DNA of 64,000 nt from Rubinisphaera italica (GTDB lineage Bacteria > Planctomycetota > Planctomycetia > Planctomycetales > Planctomycetaceae), in the NCBI RefSeq assembly GCF_007859715.1, contig NZ_SJPG01000001.1, forward strand, positions 5,524,001-5,588,000, given 5' to 3'. Below are positions 40,096 through 48,932 of this stretch, piece after piece. Position 1 is the first letter of the stretch. The number at the start of each line of letters is the position of its first letter. The position numbers were made by a program, and so were the translations under genes. The notes under the pieces were generated by a model. The model was not told the DNA's origin and made no database searches. It saw nothing but the letters and a program-made list of their open reading frames with translations.

Positions 40096-41382
40096 CTATT
40101 GTTTTTTACCCAGACAGTACAGGTATTCCTGTCGCTCCTCTCCAACTTTGCTGGCAACCCGCATAAAGATTTTGCTGTCACAGACAACTGGCGTGGCAAA
40201 AGACTCTTCTCCCAGCTGATTTCGTCCAAGCAGTTCGAATTCGTCTGTATTGATATTAATTACAAATGTTTCCCCGGCTTCATTGGTTGCCATCAGGACA
40301 TCATTGACGATCACCGGTGACGACGTAAACGTCCCACTGAGACGACCTTTCCAAATTTCTTCTCCCGTCGAGGCATCCAGACAATACGCAATCCCGGCAT
40401 CGGCAATCGCGTACAGACGATTTTCTTTCACAAGCATCGAAGGAACATAAATTCGAGTCCCAATTTCCCAGGCAACTTCTCCAGATCCATCGGCTTTATA
40501 CGCGGCCACATGATTTTTGGGATAGCCACCGCTTGAATAGATTAACTCGCCATTCGTGGGTGTCGAAGTGACACACTCTGTGGTCGCTCCTTCAATTTCC
40601 CACAGTTTTTCACCTGTCTGCGGATTCATGCCTGTGACCAGTTCACAGCCAGTCATGATGAGTTGAGTTTTTCCCGCGACGTCCAGAATGATCGGGGAAG
40701 GATAATTCGGCATTTCCGGCCGATCCTGCTTCCAGATAATTTTGCCCGTTTTACGATCTAACCCAGCAATTGCTCCTCCTGCTTTGTTGTCAGCCGAGAC
40801 AATCACTAAATCATTGAAGAGAGTCGGCGAAGAGCCATAACCTTGATGGACGATGTATTCGCAAATCGGCTGTTGCCAGAGGATTTCTCCGTTCAAATCG
40901 ACAGCCGAAGTCACCATCTGCCCATCGTGCAGAAAATTGATAAACAGCCGCTCGCCGTCACAAGCGGGCGTTGAAGAGGCCTGGGTTCCCTTTTTGTTGC
41001 GGGCAAGTGTTGCTTTGCCAGAATGCAAAACTGTTGCCCATTCCTGTTGTCCTGTGTCGCGATTGAAGCTGATGAGGGATCGGGTCTCAGCGGCTTCATC
41101 AGCAGTTGCCAGAACCACCTGATTGCCCACAACAATCGGTGAGCCGTGCCCACGTCCGGAGATTGGTGTTTTCCATAACACATTCTCAGTCTCACTCCAC
41201 TCGAGTGGTGGCTGCTGACCTTCTGCAGCAATCCCATTCTGCTCAGCCCCGCGCCAGCAGGGCCAGTCGGTATTGGAATTGAGACGAACAGGCTCAGCAG
41301 CGCTCGATGATGTCGCAATGGAATTGAGAAGTAAGCAAATTGCGATTAATAAGGTGCATCGAAGTAACAGGAGTTTGACCAT
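40096..41382 (-). CDS. Exported PQQ-type beta-propeller protein (1)
   Basis: A signal peptide (cleavage near SSAAEP, about residue 29) leads to a propeller built from tryptophan-rich blades. WRGAEQNGIAAEG opens it, with repeats such as GEILWQQ, GKIIWKQD, GEKLWEIE and GEEIWKGRLSG. Many planctomycete proteins of this type bind no known PQQ and may be structural or ligand-binding. It is one of three paralogues within 6.3 kb. The other two are separated from it by the GNAT/ATP-grasp gene. Confidence 0.85.
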   Translation of the reverse strand: MVKLLLLRCTLLIAICLLLNSIATSSSAAEPVRLNSNTDWPCWRGAEQNGIAAEGQQPPLEWSETENVLWKTPISGRGHGSPIVVGNQVVLATADEAAETRSLISFNRDTGQQEWATVLHSGKATLARNKKGTQASSTPACDGERLFINFLHDGQMVTSAVDLNGEILWQQPICEYIVHQGYGSSPTLFNDLVIVSADNKAGGAIAGLDRKTGKIIWKQDRPEMPNYPSPIILDVAGKTQLIMTGCELVTGMNPQTGEKLWEIEGATTECVTSTPTNGELIYSSGGYPKNHVAAYKADGSGEVAWEIGTRIYVPSMLVKENRLYAIADAGIAYCLDASTGEEIWKGRLSGTFTSSPVIVNDVLMATNEAGETFVININTDEFELLGRNQLGEESFATPVVCDSKIFMRVASKVGEERQEYLYCLGKKQ

Positions 41383-41492
41383 ATTGATTTCCTCTGGCGA
41401 TATTCATTTTCAAGCTGATGTGAATCAGTTTACAATACCAATCCCTGGAATCGAAAGCGACTTCACACCCTTGCCTGAATTCCATCAAAGAA

Positions 41493-43466
41493 TCAATCTT
41501 CCCGGAACGAGACAAAGTGTGGAGACTTCCGTTCCCGCTCGATCCGATTGTAAAACGAATTCATCAGTTGCAGGTAAAGATCATCCTGCAGAATGGCATC
41601 TTCGACTCCGGCGTCGATATTGGGATTGTCGTTAATTTCAATGATGTAAGCTTTTCCCTGATGCTCTTTCAAATCAACCCCGTAAAGTCCATCGCCTATC
41701 AAAGCTGCCCCTTTGACGGCGGTCTGTAGAACGTGAGCGGGGACCTGGTTCAGGGCCAACGTCTCAGAATCGCCTTCGACATCTTTTTTATCTGTCAGAC
41801 TCCAGTTATAGATCTGCCAGTGCCCGCGAGCCATGTGATATTTGCAGGCATATAAAGGACTTCCATCGAGCACACCGATGCGCCAGTCGAACGGAGTTTG
41901 CAAAAACTCCTGAGCGATCACAACTTCAGATGTCTTGAACAATAAATCAAGCTTCTCCCCCATCTCCGACTTGTCTTTCACTTTGAAGACCCCTGCCGAA
42001 AAGCAACTGTCGGGTAGTTTCAAAACGATGGGAAATTCGAAGTGATCCAGATTCAGTGCTTCAGGTGTCTCCTTGCAAATCAGCCAGGATCGCGGTTGTC
42101 GAACGCGGGCTCGGGAGAGCCGCTCGTAAAGATACATTTTGTTCGAGCAACGGAGAATCGACCAGGGATCGTCGATGACAATTAAACCTTCGGCATACGC
42201 TCTCCTCGAAAAGCGGTAAGTGTAATGGTCGACGGAAGTGGTTTCTCGAATAAAGAGAGCATCGAATTCGCAGATCCGGTTGTAATCCTGCTTCGTAATA
42301 AACTCCGTATAAAAACCGACCTTTTCGGCTGCGGTTCGCATCCGATGCAAGGCTTCCTGGCACGAGGGAGGTGTTTTTTCCTGGGGATTAATCAGGATGC
42401 CGAGGTCGTAATGGAAGTGCTTGAAACGGGCTCGATGAAAACGTTTACGCTGGAAGTACTTGGCCGCATGCGTTTCGATCTCCTCGGCATGCTCTTTGAT
42501 AACATTTGGGAGTGAGAGCAGTTGAACCTGCTGGATCTCCCAGCGGTCTTCTTCTTTCACAAACTTGACTCGAAACAACAGCAGTTCAAACTGATGAGCC
42601 AGCAGTTTGGCCAAAGCAGACAGACCCGGAGCAGGAGTGTTTTCAAAATAGACTTCCAGACTGAACTCTCGCCCGGATACATTCTTGAGATGCTCCTGAA
42701 TCGCTTCTTCCACATCATCAGCAACACTCTGAACGAGCGAGACACTGGAAAGATCTCGCAGAGCCGTCACATTGGGAATGACGCGTTGATCGCGAGCCGA
42801 GGCGAGCAGCGAGACATAGTATCCAAACTTATGCGGCTTGAACGAACAACAAAGGTTGAACACTCGAAACAGGCTGGAGTTTTGATATCGAGGCGAAGAG
42901 AGATAAGTTGTCGCTAAAACGACCTGAGTGCCGGGGATCTCGAAAGGCCAGTGTTTCGCATTTTCTAAGACGATCACGTTGGGGCGTTCATCGACTTGAG
43001 GCAAGTCGTCCGCGAACAACTCCTTCCGCATTCGGACAGCCGGTTCTCCTTTGGCGTAATAATCGGGCAGTGTGTCGGTCACTTCAAAACCGAATCGTTC
43101 ATAAAAACGAATCAGCTTTTTATTCCCGGAATCCGCTTCCAGTGAAACCCGGCGATAGCCATGTTGGCGGGCATGTGCGAGCACATCTTCGAGAATCAGA
43201 CTGCCAAACCCCTGAGACTGAAATTGAGGATCAATCGCCAGCGAGTAAATCCGCAGAGAGTTCTTATAGTTGAGGAGAATGACTGCTCCAACTTTTTGAG
43301 GAGGTCCCTCTTCCGCTTTCGTTTCGCAGATCATCACAATTTGCGAGGCACTTTGAATACTCATTCTCAAAGAACGACGTGGGCTTCGGCGGCTTTCTGG
43401 AAAACAGAGCGCTTCCAGATGCTCCAGATAAGACAAATCCTCCAGCTGAGCGATTCTCATCTTCAT
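41493..43466 (-). CDS. GNAT acetyltransferase fused to RimK-like ATP-grasp ligase
   Basis: Residues 1-150 are a GNAT domain (YSLAIDPQFQSQGFGSLIL holds the acetyl-CoA motif, followed by FYERFGFEV). Residues about 160-300 match the RLAN domain that precedes RimK-like enzymes (NVIVLENAKHWPFEIPG). The C-terminal third is an ATP-grasp ligase with VLKLPDSCFSAGVFKV, VIAQEFLQTPFDWRIGVLDG and IIEINDNPNID. ATP-grasp plus GNAT suggests peptide-bond formation and N-acetylation of an amino-acid or peptide product, perhaps a modified peptide. A TTG start at 43481 is an alternative. Confidence 0.87.
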   Translation of the reverse strand: MKMRIAQLEDLSYLEHLEALCFPESRRSPRRSLRMSIQSASQIVMICETKAEEGPPQKVGAVILLNYKNSLRIYSLAIDPQFQSQGFGSLILEDVLAHARQHGYRRVSLEADSGNKKLIRFYERFGFEVTDTLPDYYAKGEPAVRMRKELFADDLPQVDERPNVIVLENAKHWPFEIPGTQVVLATTYLSSPRYQNSSLFRVFNLCCSFKPHKFGYYVSLLASARDQRVIPNVTALRDLSSVSLVQSVADDVEEAIQEHLKNVSGREFSLEVYFENTPAPGLSALAKLLAHQFELLLFRVKFVKEEDRWEIQQVQLLSLPNVIKEHAEEIETHAAKYFQRKRFHRARFKHFHYDLGILINPQEKTPPSCQEALHRMRTAAEKVGFYTEFITKQDYNRICEFDALFIRETTSVDHYTYRFSRRAYAEGLIVIDDPWSILRCSNKMYLYERLSRARVRQPRSWLICKETPEALNLDHFEFPIVLKLPDSCFSAGVFKVKDKSEMGEKLDLLFKTSEVVIAQEFLQTPFDWRIGVLDGSPLYACKYHMARGHWQIYNWSLTDKKDVEGDSETLALNQVPAHVLQTAVKGAALIGDGLYGVDLKEHQGKAYIIEINDNPNIDAGVEDAILQDDLYLQLMNSFYNRIERERKSPHFVSFRED

Positions 43467-43625
43467 CCCCAATGATCCCAACGCTTCCTCTTCAGGCAGG
43501 ATTTCTCCATATCACCTGAAAATCCCTGGAAGCATCGCTGCGGAACTATACGAATCGAGAAGAGAAATATCGAGCCAGAGAGGCCGTCGTTTGTTGAAGA
43601 ATTTCAAAACGCAAAGTCTTGGGGA

Positions 43626-44996
43626 CTACTCAGCTGCTCGTACGGTATCCAAATCGACACACGCCAGTGAGCCCTCCGCTCCGCGGCAGTAAACGTAGCC
43701 ATTACATAACACGGGCATAGTCCAGCATTGTTCGTCGAGAACTTTCAAGCGTCCCCGTTCCTTGAAGCTTTGTGGATCCAAATCGGCCAGAACCAGTTCG
43801 CCTTCATCGCTCAAAATGATCAGATGCTCTTGAGTCGCGACCAAAGCACCGCAACCCAGATCGCGTTCCGTCCAGCTGAGTTCGCCCGTGTTCCAGTTCA
43901 CGCATTTGAGCGTCACCGTTCGGCGGTTGTGAGAATTCCCATCGAAGCCATACAGCCAGCCATCTTTGAGAACACAGGAATTCATATGGTTCCGCATGTT
44001 CTTATTTTGCCAGTCGAGCGTCAATTCCTGACCATCGAAATCGAGCATGCCGCAACCGATATTGTAGCCAGTCGAAACAAATAGTTGCCCTTGATGCCAG
44101 AGGGGCGTCGTCGAGTTCGTGTCGTAGGGAGATTCCCATTCGTAGAATGCGATCTCCGCTTTCTTCTCCAGATCGACCAGCGAGACCCCTTCGTTATTCA
44201 ACGCAGCCAGATAAGGTCTCCCCTCAAACTCGAAGACTTCGGGCGTGCCGTAACCGGGCACGTGTGCCTCTGTCTGCCATTTGAGTTCGCCGGTTTCTTT
44301 ATTCAGACCAATCAAGCGACCAGCTTCGAGAATCAGCTCGTCGCCGCGAACGATAGCAGAACAAGTAAACCCCCATTCCGGGAGAGGGATTTCGAGAAGT
44401 TCACTCAGATCGATCTCCCAGGTGACGTTGCCGGTGCTCGCATCAATACGGCGAACTTCGCCTTCGCGACTGTTCACATAAACGGCATTGCCATCAATCG
44501 TTGGAGTTGCTCCTGGCCCACCTTTGTGCAAGTGATCCAACAGGGGACAAGGGTAAGTGAGCGACCAATGAACCTTGCCGGATTCTGCATCCAGACACCA
44601 GACCGTTTCATGATCGGTCCCTTCGGGGTGACCCATTGTATACAGCCGGTTATCGGCAATGCTGACGGTGCTGTAGCCGATGCCGATGTTGTGTCGCCAG
44701 GTGATCGGAGGCATCCCGTTCAGGGCACCGCCATCGATTTGTTCCCGGGAGATGCCATCTTCATGAGGTCCACGCCAATGTGGCCAGGTTGCCGTCCCCG
44801 GCTTGGGAGCTGGGTCGGTCTCGGTTTTCGAAGTGCTGCGGACGACCGTGTCCGAAGCATCCGAAGTTTTTGACAGCATCGGTGACTCGTCATTTCCGCA
44901 ACCGGCAATGAATGCCAGACTGCCGAGAGCCGCTCCGAAAGTGAGAATTTGAGTGTACACCAACACGCTCCTGCTCTTTGTGGAATACATCGCCAT
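43626..44996 (-). CDS. PQQ-type beta-propeller lipoprotein (2)
   Basis: The N-terminus has a lipobox (LAFIAGC, Cys near residue 33), so the protein should be lipid-anchored. The propeller has WPHWRGPHEDGIS and blades such as GKVHWSLTYP, GNVTWEIDL, GELKWQTEA and GELSWTERDL. It starts 16 nt after the stop of the upstream paralogue, so the two are co-transcribed. Its exact role is unknown. Confidence 0.85.
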   Translation of the reverse strand: MAMYSTKSRSVLVYTQILTFGAALGSLAFIAGCGNDESPMLSKTSDASDTVVRSTSKTETDPAPKPGTATWPHWRGPHEDGISREQIDGGALNGMPPITWRHNIGIGYSTVSIADNRLYTMGHPEGTDHETVWCLDAESGKVHWSLTYPCPLLDHLHKGGPGATPTIDGNAVYVNSREGEVRRIDASTGNVTWEIDLSELLEIPLPEWGFTCSAIVRGDELILEAGRLIGLNKETGELKWQTEAHVPGYGTPEVFEFEGRPYLAALNNEGVSLVDLEKKAEIAFYEWESPYDTNSTTPLWHQGQLFVSTGYNIGCGMLDFDGQELTLDWQNKNMRNHMNSCVLKDGWLYGFDGNSHNRRTVTLKCVNWNTGELSWTERDLGCGALVATQEHLIILSDEGELVLADLDPQSFKERGRLKVLDEQCWTMPVLCNGYVYCRGAEGSLACVDLDTVRAAE

Positions 44997-45012
44997 CTGT
45001 TCGTCGTTACGA

Positions 45013-46299
45013 TTACTGGTCTGCTTTCAGAGCGGACTCAAGACGATACAAATGCGATTTTGTACGTAGATACAATGCGGAATCTACCGGTGCGGGAGTC
45101 GCCATACATCCCTGATCGAGCCGATTTTCCGCCACGATATTTAAAGTGTCACCTGGTGTGACAACAGTCGTCTTTCCATCTTCATCACAGAAATAAATAT
45201 GACCGCCTGCGTAAATGGGTGATGCGGAAAATGTTCCGCCGACCCGTTCCTGCCACGCCAGTTCACCCGTCGCGGCATCAACGCACGAGGCGACGCCGAT
45301 CTTGTCGGCGATCGCGTAAATCTTCCCGTCAATCAACAACTGAGACGGCTTCGATGGCATCGTCCGATTCAATTCCCAGAGGATATGCGACTCTGTCACA
45401 TTCCCCTTCGCCCCACTCGGGTTGACCGCCATGATGCTCCCCTTGCCGAAACCGGTTCCAATGTAAATGGTCTTCCCATCAAACAAAGGCCGGTTTGCTG
45501 TCGAATGTTGCTCATATTGCACCCACCAGACTTCTTCACCAGTTAACGGATCATAGGCAATTGTCGCTTTTGCATATGGGCTGATCAACAAATCCCGGCC
45601 ATCCACCGTAAAAATGGATGGTGTGCCGTAAGCTTTTTTGTGGTCACCGTTGTCGGTATCGAATAAGTCGATCCGATCTTTCTTCCAGACCGTTTCGCCC
45701 GTCTTTTTATTCATAGCCACAATGTACTGAAAATCGAAACCATCGTAGTGAATGAAAACCAAATCTTGGTAAACGATGGGTGACGAACCGGGCCCCCTCC
45801 AGTGATGACAGGGCAGATCACGACGTTCCCAGATTTTCTCGCAGGTCTCTGCGTTCAGACAAGCGGTTCCATAGCTGCCGAAGTGCACATAAACCCGATC
45901 CCCATCGATATAGGGTGTCGGCGACGCGTAACTGTTTGTCACATGAATTTCACGGAGTTCTTCATTCGTGAAGATCACTTTATTCTGCAGTATCTTGCCA
46001 GTCTTGGCTTCGATACACAGAACGGACATCTCTTTGCCGTCTTCGGTCGCAGTCGTTAGCCAGACTCGTCCATCGGCAATGACCGGAGATGACCAGCCTC
46101 GTCCAGGGATTTCTGTTTTCCAGGCGACGTTCTCGGTTTCGCTCCAGGTAATTGGAGGATGAGCCCGATCGGCATGACCAGTTCCATTTGGTCCGCGGAA
46201 CTCGATCCATTCGGATTGAGCCTGAACAGAAGAAGTACAATAGAGTGCAGCAGCAATCAGCAGCGTCGCAACGGAAAACCGTTGAGCGGTGGTGACCAT
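45013..46299 (-). CDS. Exported PQQ-type beta-propeller protein (3)
   Basis: ATG 46299 (MVTTAQRFS) is chosen because a signal peptide starts there, with cleavage near SSVQAQ. The longer frame would add 33 residues with no export signal. WIEFRGPNGTGHAD and blades such as GETVWKKD, GEEVWWVQY and GELAWQERVGG define the propeller. The gene immediately downstream encodes the lipoprotein paralogue. Confidence 0.85.
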   Translation of the reverse strand: MVTTAQRFSVATLLIAAALYCTSSVQAQSEWIEFRGPNGTGHADRAHPPITWSETENVAWKTEIPGRGWSSPVIADGRVWLTTATEDGKEMSVLCIEAKTGKILQNKVIFTNEELREIHVTNSYASPTPYIDGDRVYVHFGSYGTACLNAETCEKIWERRDLPCHHWRGPGSSPIVYQDLVFIHYDGFDFQYIVAMNKKTGETVWKKDRIDLFDTDNGDHKKAYGTPSIFTVDGRDLLISPYAKATIAYDPLTGEEVWWVQYEQHSTANRPLFDGKTIYIGTGFGKGSIMAVNPSGAKGNVTESHILWELNRTMPSKPSQLLIDGKIYAIADKIGVASCVDAATGELAWQERVGGTFSASPIYAGGHIYFCDEDGKTTVVTPGDTLNIVAENRLDQGCMATPAPVDSALYLRTKSHLYRLESALKADQ

Positions 46300-46470
46300 G
46301 TGATTCAACACTCGAGCAACCTGAACGTTAATAAGCATACTCTTTTCATGACTCCAGAATGAACGCTTGAGTTCATATTGTAACATCAGCCAACCCAACG
46401 TTAATGTGCAATTATGACCCTTTTGCGAGATATCAACTTAGTCAATTCCGTTGATTGATGCAAAGAAAAC

Positions 46471-46503
46471 TCCGTAAGTGTCTCATTTTCATAGATTTAC
46501 GGA
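46471..46503 (-). terminator. Probable terminator of the HIT gene
   Basis: The stem tccgtaa/ttacgga is followed on the minus strand by gttttctttg. It lies about 20 nt after the HIT gene stop. The loop is rather long (19 nt). Confidence 0.5.
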
Positions 46504-46521
46504 CTTTTTCGACATTTGCAT

Positions 46522-47064
46522 TCACGCGTGTTTTCCTGTCAATTCCTTCTCCAGGAGTTCATAAAGGGCTTCCAGCGACTGAGGAATCACTTTGGTATTG
46601 GCCAGCACAGGCATGAAATTGGCGTCTCCATTCCAGCGGGGCACGATGTGCCAGTGAAGATGGCCCGGCAGTCCGGCTCCGGCAACCAGGCCGAGATTCA
46701 ACCCGATATTGAAGCCATCCGGATGGACGACTTTCCGCAATACCTCCACCATTTTAACCAGCATTGCCTGGCATTCGGCCTGCACATCGACTGGGATTTC
46801 CGTCAAATCGCCCAGATGTTCCTGCGGCGCTATCAGCAGATGACCATTATTATAGGGAAAACGGTTAAACACGATAAACGTCTTCTCACCCCGCAGCAGC
46901 ACATGATTTTTCTTATCGTTCTGGGGCTGCTGACGATAATCGCACAGAAAACAGTCCGATTTCGGTTGGACGCGTTTTTCAGGTTGCTCGACCTGAGACT
47001 CCTCTTTTTCATCTTTTGCAATGTAATCCAGCCGCCACGGCGCCCAAATCGTTTCCAGTGACAT
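46522..47064 (-). CDS. HIT-family nucleotide hydrolase/transferase
   Basis: The active site GHLHWHIVPRW contains His135, His137 and His139 (H-x-H-x-H). SDCFLCDY (Cys38, Cys41) is a half zinc site, usually completed by histidines in the Ap4A-phosphorylase-like branch. The 180-residue size and the N-terminal IWAPWRLDYI segment place it among planctomycete and actinobacterial AP-4-A phosphorylase-like HIT proteins. It presumably acts on dinucleoside polyphosphates or nucleoside conjugates. Confidence 0.92.
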   Translation of the reverse strand: MSLETIWAPWRLDYIAKDEKEESQVEQPEKRVQPKSDCFLCDYRQQPQNDKKNHVLLRGEKTFIVFNRFPYNNGHLLIAPQEHLGDLTEIPVDVQAECQAMLVKMVEVLRKVVHPDGFNIGLNLGLVAGAGLPGHLHWHIVPRWNGDANFMPVLANTKVIPQSLEALYELLEKELTGKHA

Positions 47065-47082
47065 AGAATTCTCCTATATTCT

Positions 47083-47168
47083 GGGTTGAATGTTCAGGGT
47101 TGAAGGTTGAGGGTTCAGTCTTCAGGAAACTAATTCTCTCTCAACATTCAACACTCAACCTTCAACCA
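47083..47168. repeat. Heptanucleotide inverted repeat between divergent genes
   Basis: The left arm (47083-47118) runs as ggttgaa, tgttcag, ggttgaa, ggttgag, ggttcag. The right arm (47136-47168) is its approximate inverse: ctcaaca, ttcaaca, ctcaacc, ttcaacc. It fills the gap between the HIT gene and purU, where both promoters must lie. Confidence 0.75.
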
Positions 47169-47187
47169 GCACAAGGCATTCCTACTC

Positions 47188-48051
47188 ATGCAAGTCACGA
47201 TCACGGCTGTCGGTCCCGATAATCGCGGATTAGCCGATCCCATTGTGCATTATGTGACGGGGGTTGGAGCGAACATCTTTGAAATTCAGATGTACGATCG
47301 CGACAGCGAACACTTGTTTGCAATGATGTTACGCATGGACTGGCCGACTGAGCAGGAATCGATTGCTGTCCTGCGGAAGCATCTCGATGTAATCGGCAAA
47401 CTGAAATCGCTTACGATTCGAGTCTGGGCGCGTGACGAACACAATCGACTTCCTCGGCTGGCGATCTGCACGACTTACCGGAATGAAATTCCTTTGGCCC
47501 TCCTGCGAAACATTCGCGATGGACGACTCAAAGCCGAAGCAGCGGTCATGATTGGGAATCGCGATTCCTGCCGGAATGTTGCCGAGCAGTTTGACGTTCC
47601 CTGGCGTTCCATTGGAGACAACAAAGGTGAACCGGACAACGACAAGTTCGTGAATGTGCTCGATGAATTCGAAGTCGACTATATTATCCTGGCTCGATAC
47701 ATGCGAATTCTGCCGCCGCGTCTCTGCTGGGAATTCGCAGGAGGCCGGATCATCAACCTGCATCACGGCCTGCTCCCATCATTCCCCGGCTTCCGTCCTT
47801 ATCACGATGCCTACAGCCATCACATGCTCACCTACGGGGCGACCGCTCACTTCATCGTCCCCGAGCTGGATGCAGGAAATCAGATCATCAACCAGACAGC
47901 CTTCACGGTTTTACCAGGCACTCCACTCGCTGATGTCATCCGTCAGGGAGAAACCGACAACGAACCAACCTGCCTTGTGGAAGCCGTGCGACGTGTGGTC
48001 GACCGCGAAGTCGAACTGCATTTTCATCGGGTGATCAGCACGGCGAAATAG
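47188..48051 (+). CDS. purU: Formyltetrahydrofolate deformylase
   Basis: PurU hydrolyses 10-formyl-tetrahydrofolate to formate and THF. An N-terminal ACT domain (TAVGPDNRGLADPIVHYV) precedes the formyltransferase-type domain. INLHHGLLPSFPGFRPYHDAY contains the active-site Asn and His, and ELDAGNQIINQT contains the conserved Asp. The second His of HHS-type motifs is kept but the following Ser is Gly. The 287-residue length is normal. Confidence 0.93.
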   Translation: MQVTITAVGPDNRGLADPIVHYVTGVGANIFEIQMYDRDSEHLFAMMLRMDWPTEQESIAVLRKHLDVIGKLKSLTIRVWARDEHNRLPRLAICTTYRNEIPLALLRNIRDGRLKAEAAVMIGNRDSCRNVAEQFDVPWRSIGDNKGEPDNDKFVNVLDEFEVDYIILARYMRILPPRLCWEFAGGRIINLHHGLLPSFPGFRPYHDAYSHHMLTYGATAHFIVPELDAGNQIINQTAFTVLPGTPLADVIRQGETDNEPTCLVEAVRRVVDREVELHFHRVISTAK

Positions 48052-48109
48052 ATTATTACAAGCTAGATGTTAGTCATCTAGCTGGCAAAAATATTGTAAG
48101 TTTCGATAT

Positions 48110-48544
48110 ATGAATCTAGAAGAATTCAAAGTTTATGTTCGACATTCGTTCCATTTTTTAATAGTGGAATATGGATTCATTGAAGTACCAGCACCGAAAA
48201 GAAAGTTTATCAATAAATTCATGGTCTGTTACAGTACTGATGTGACGTGGATTGGAATTGAAGGGATTCATCACGGATTCGACATTGATGTGAGGCTGGC
48301 CAGTACTGATTTAAGTCTGATGAAATATCCCTCGTACTGTTTAGATGATCTGCTTTTAATACGAGATCCTCAATTCAAAAAAGTAACTGCCCAGAATATT
48401 GACACCCGTGACATTCAGAAACGTCAAATTGATCAATATGCTGAAGTATTAAAAATTCTTGCAGATGATGTTCTTCGAGGAGATTTCGAGTCTTTTCCTT
48501 TACTGGCAAAAGCAATCGATGATCGAAAGTCTCATAAAAAGTAG
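48110..48544 (+). CDS. AT-rich orphan hypothetical protein
   Basis: The 144-residue product is not recognised. It lacks a signal peptide or membrane helix, and has a mixed strand/helix pattern with WIGIEGIHHGFDIDVRLAST near the middle. Its codons are visibly more AT-rich than those of purU before it, which hints at recent transfer. Size and composition are like those of small immunity-type proteins, but no toxin gene is adjacent. It is followed by a repeat-filled gap. Confidence 0.65.
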   Translation: MNLEEFKVYVRHSFHFLIVEYGFIEVPAPKRKFINKFMVCYSTDVTWIGIEGIHHGFDIDVRLASTDLSLMKYPSYCLDDLLLIRDPQFKKVTAQNIDTRDIQKRQIDQYAEVLKILADDVLRGDFESFPLLAKAIDDRKSHKK

Positions 48545-48566
48545 AACCCCATCGAGTCAAGTACCC

Positions 48567-48837
48567 GGTTCCATGCTCGCATCGCGCAGCAGGGCAAGCA
48601 TGATTCGAGGTCGCCGTGAACCAGAAATGCGAACAAAATCTGAGGTAGCAATAGTCCCCTCTCCCTCGGAGAGAGGGCTAGGGTGAGGGGAATGGACGTG
48701 ACTTTACTATAGACTTCGAAGACATCCCCTCTTCCGGCCTGCGGCCACCTTCTCCCCAGGGAGAAGGGAAGAAAACCACTCCCCAGGGAGAAGGAAAGAG
48801 GCCCAGTGCCATGCATGTAACAGTGGCACGGGTATTT
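48567..48837. repeat. Cluster of short intergenic repeats
   Basis: The cluster holds three kinds. The first is a catgctcg...gcaagcatg hairpin element (48567-48614), also at 52111-52158. The second is ccctctccctcggagagaggg with nearby ccccagggagaagg copies (48656-48795). The third is gtgccatgcatg...cagtggcac (about 48814-48837). None contains a plausible gene. Confidence 0.6.
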
Positions 48838-48865
48838 CTGTCTGTGATTACAGAGGTATCCAAAC

Positions 48866-48902
48866 AAAAATCGCCGAGCAGGCAAATCCCTGTTCGACGA
48901 TT
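48866..48902 (-). terminator. Terminator of the TPR lipoprotein gene
   Basis: On the minus strand the stem aatcgtcgaacagg pairs with cctgctcggcgatt and is followed by a T run. It lies about 30 nt after the stop codon. Confidence 0.65.
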
Positions 48903-48932
48903 ATTGGATTGAATTCAACTCTTAACTGTACC

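Noticed and set aside
44085..44873. 262-residue plus-strand frame
   Set aside because: It lies opposite the PQQ lipoprotein gene, which has a lipobox and repeated blades. The antisense product resembles nothing.
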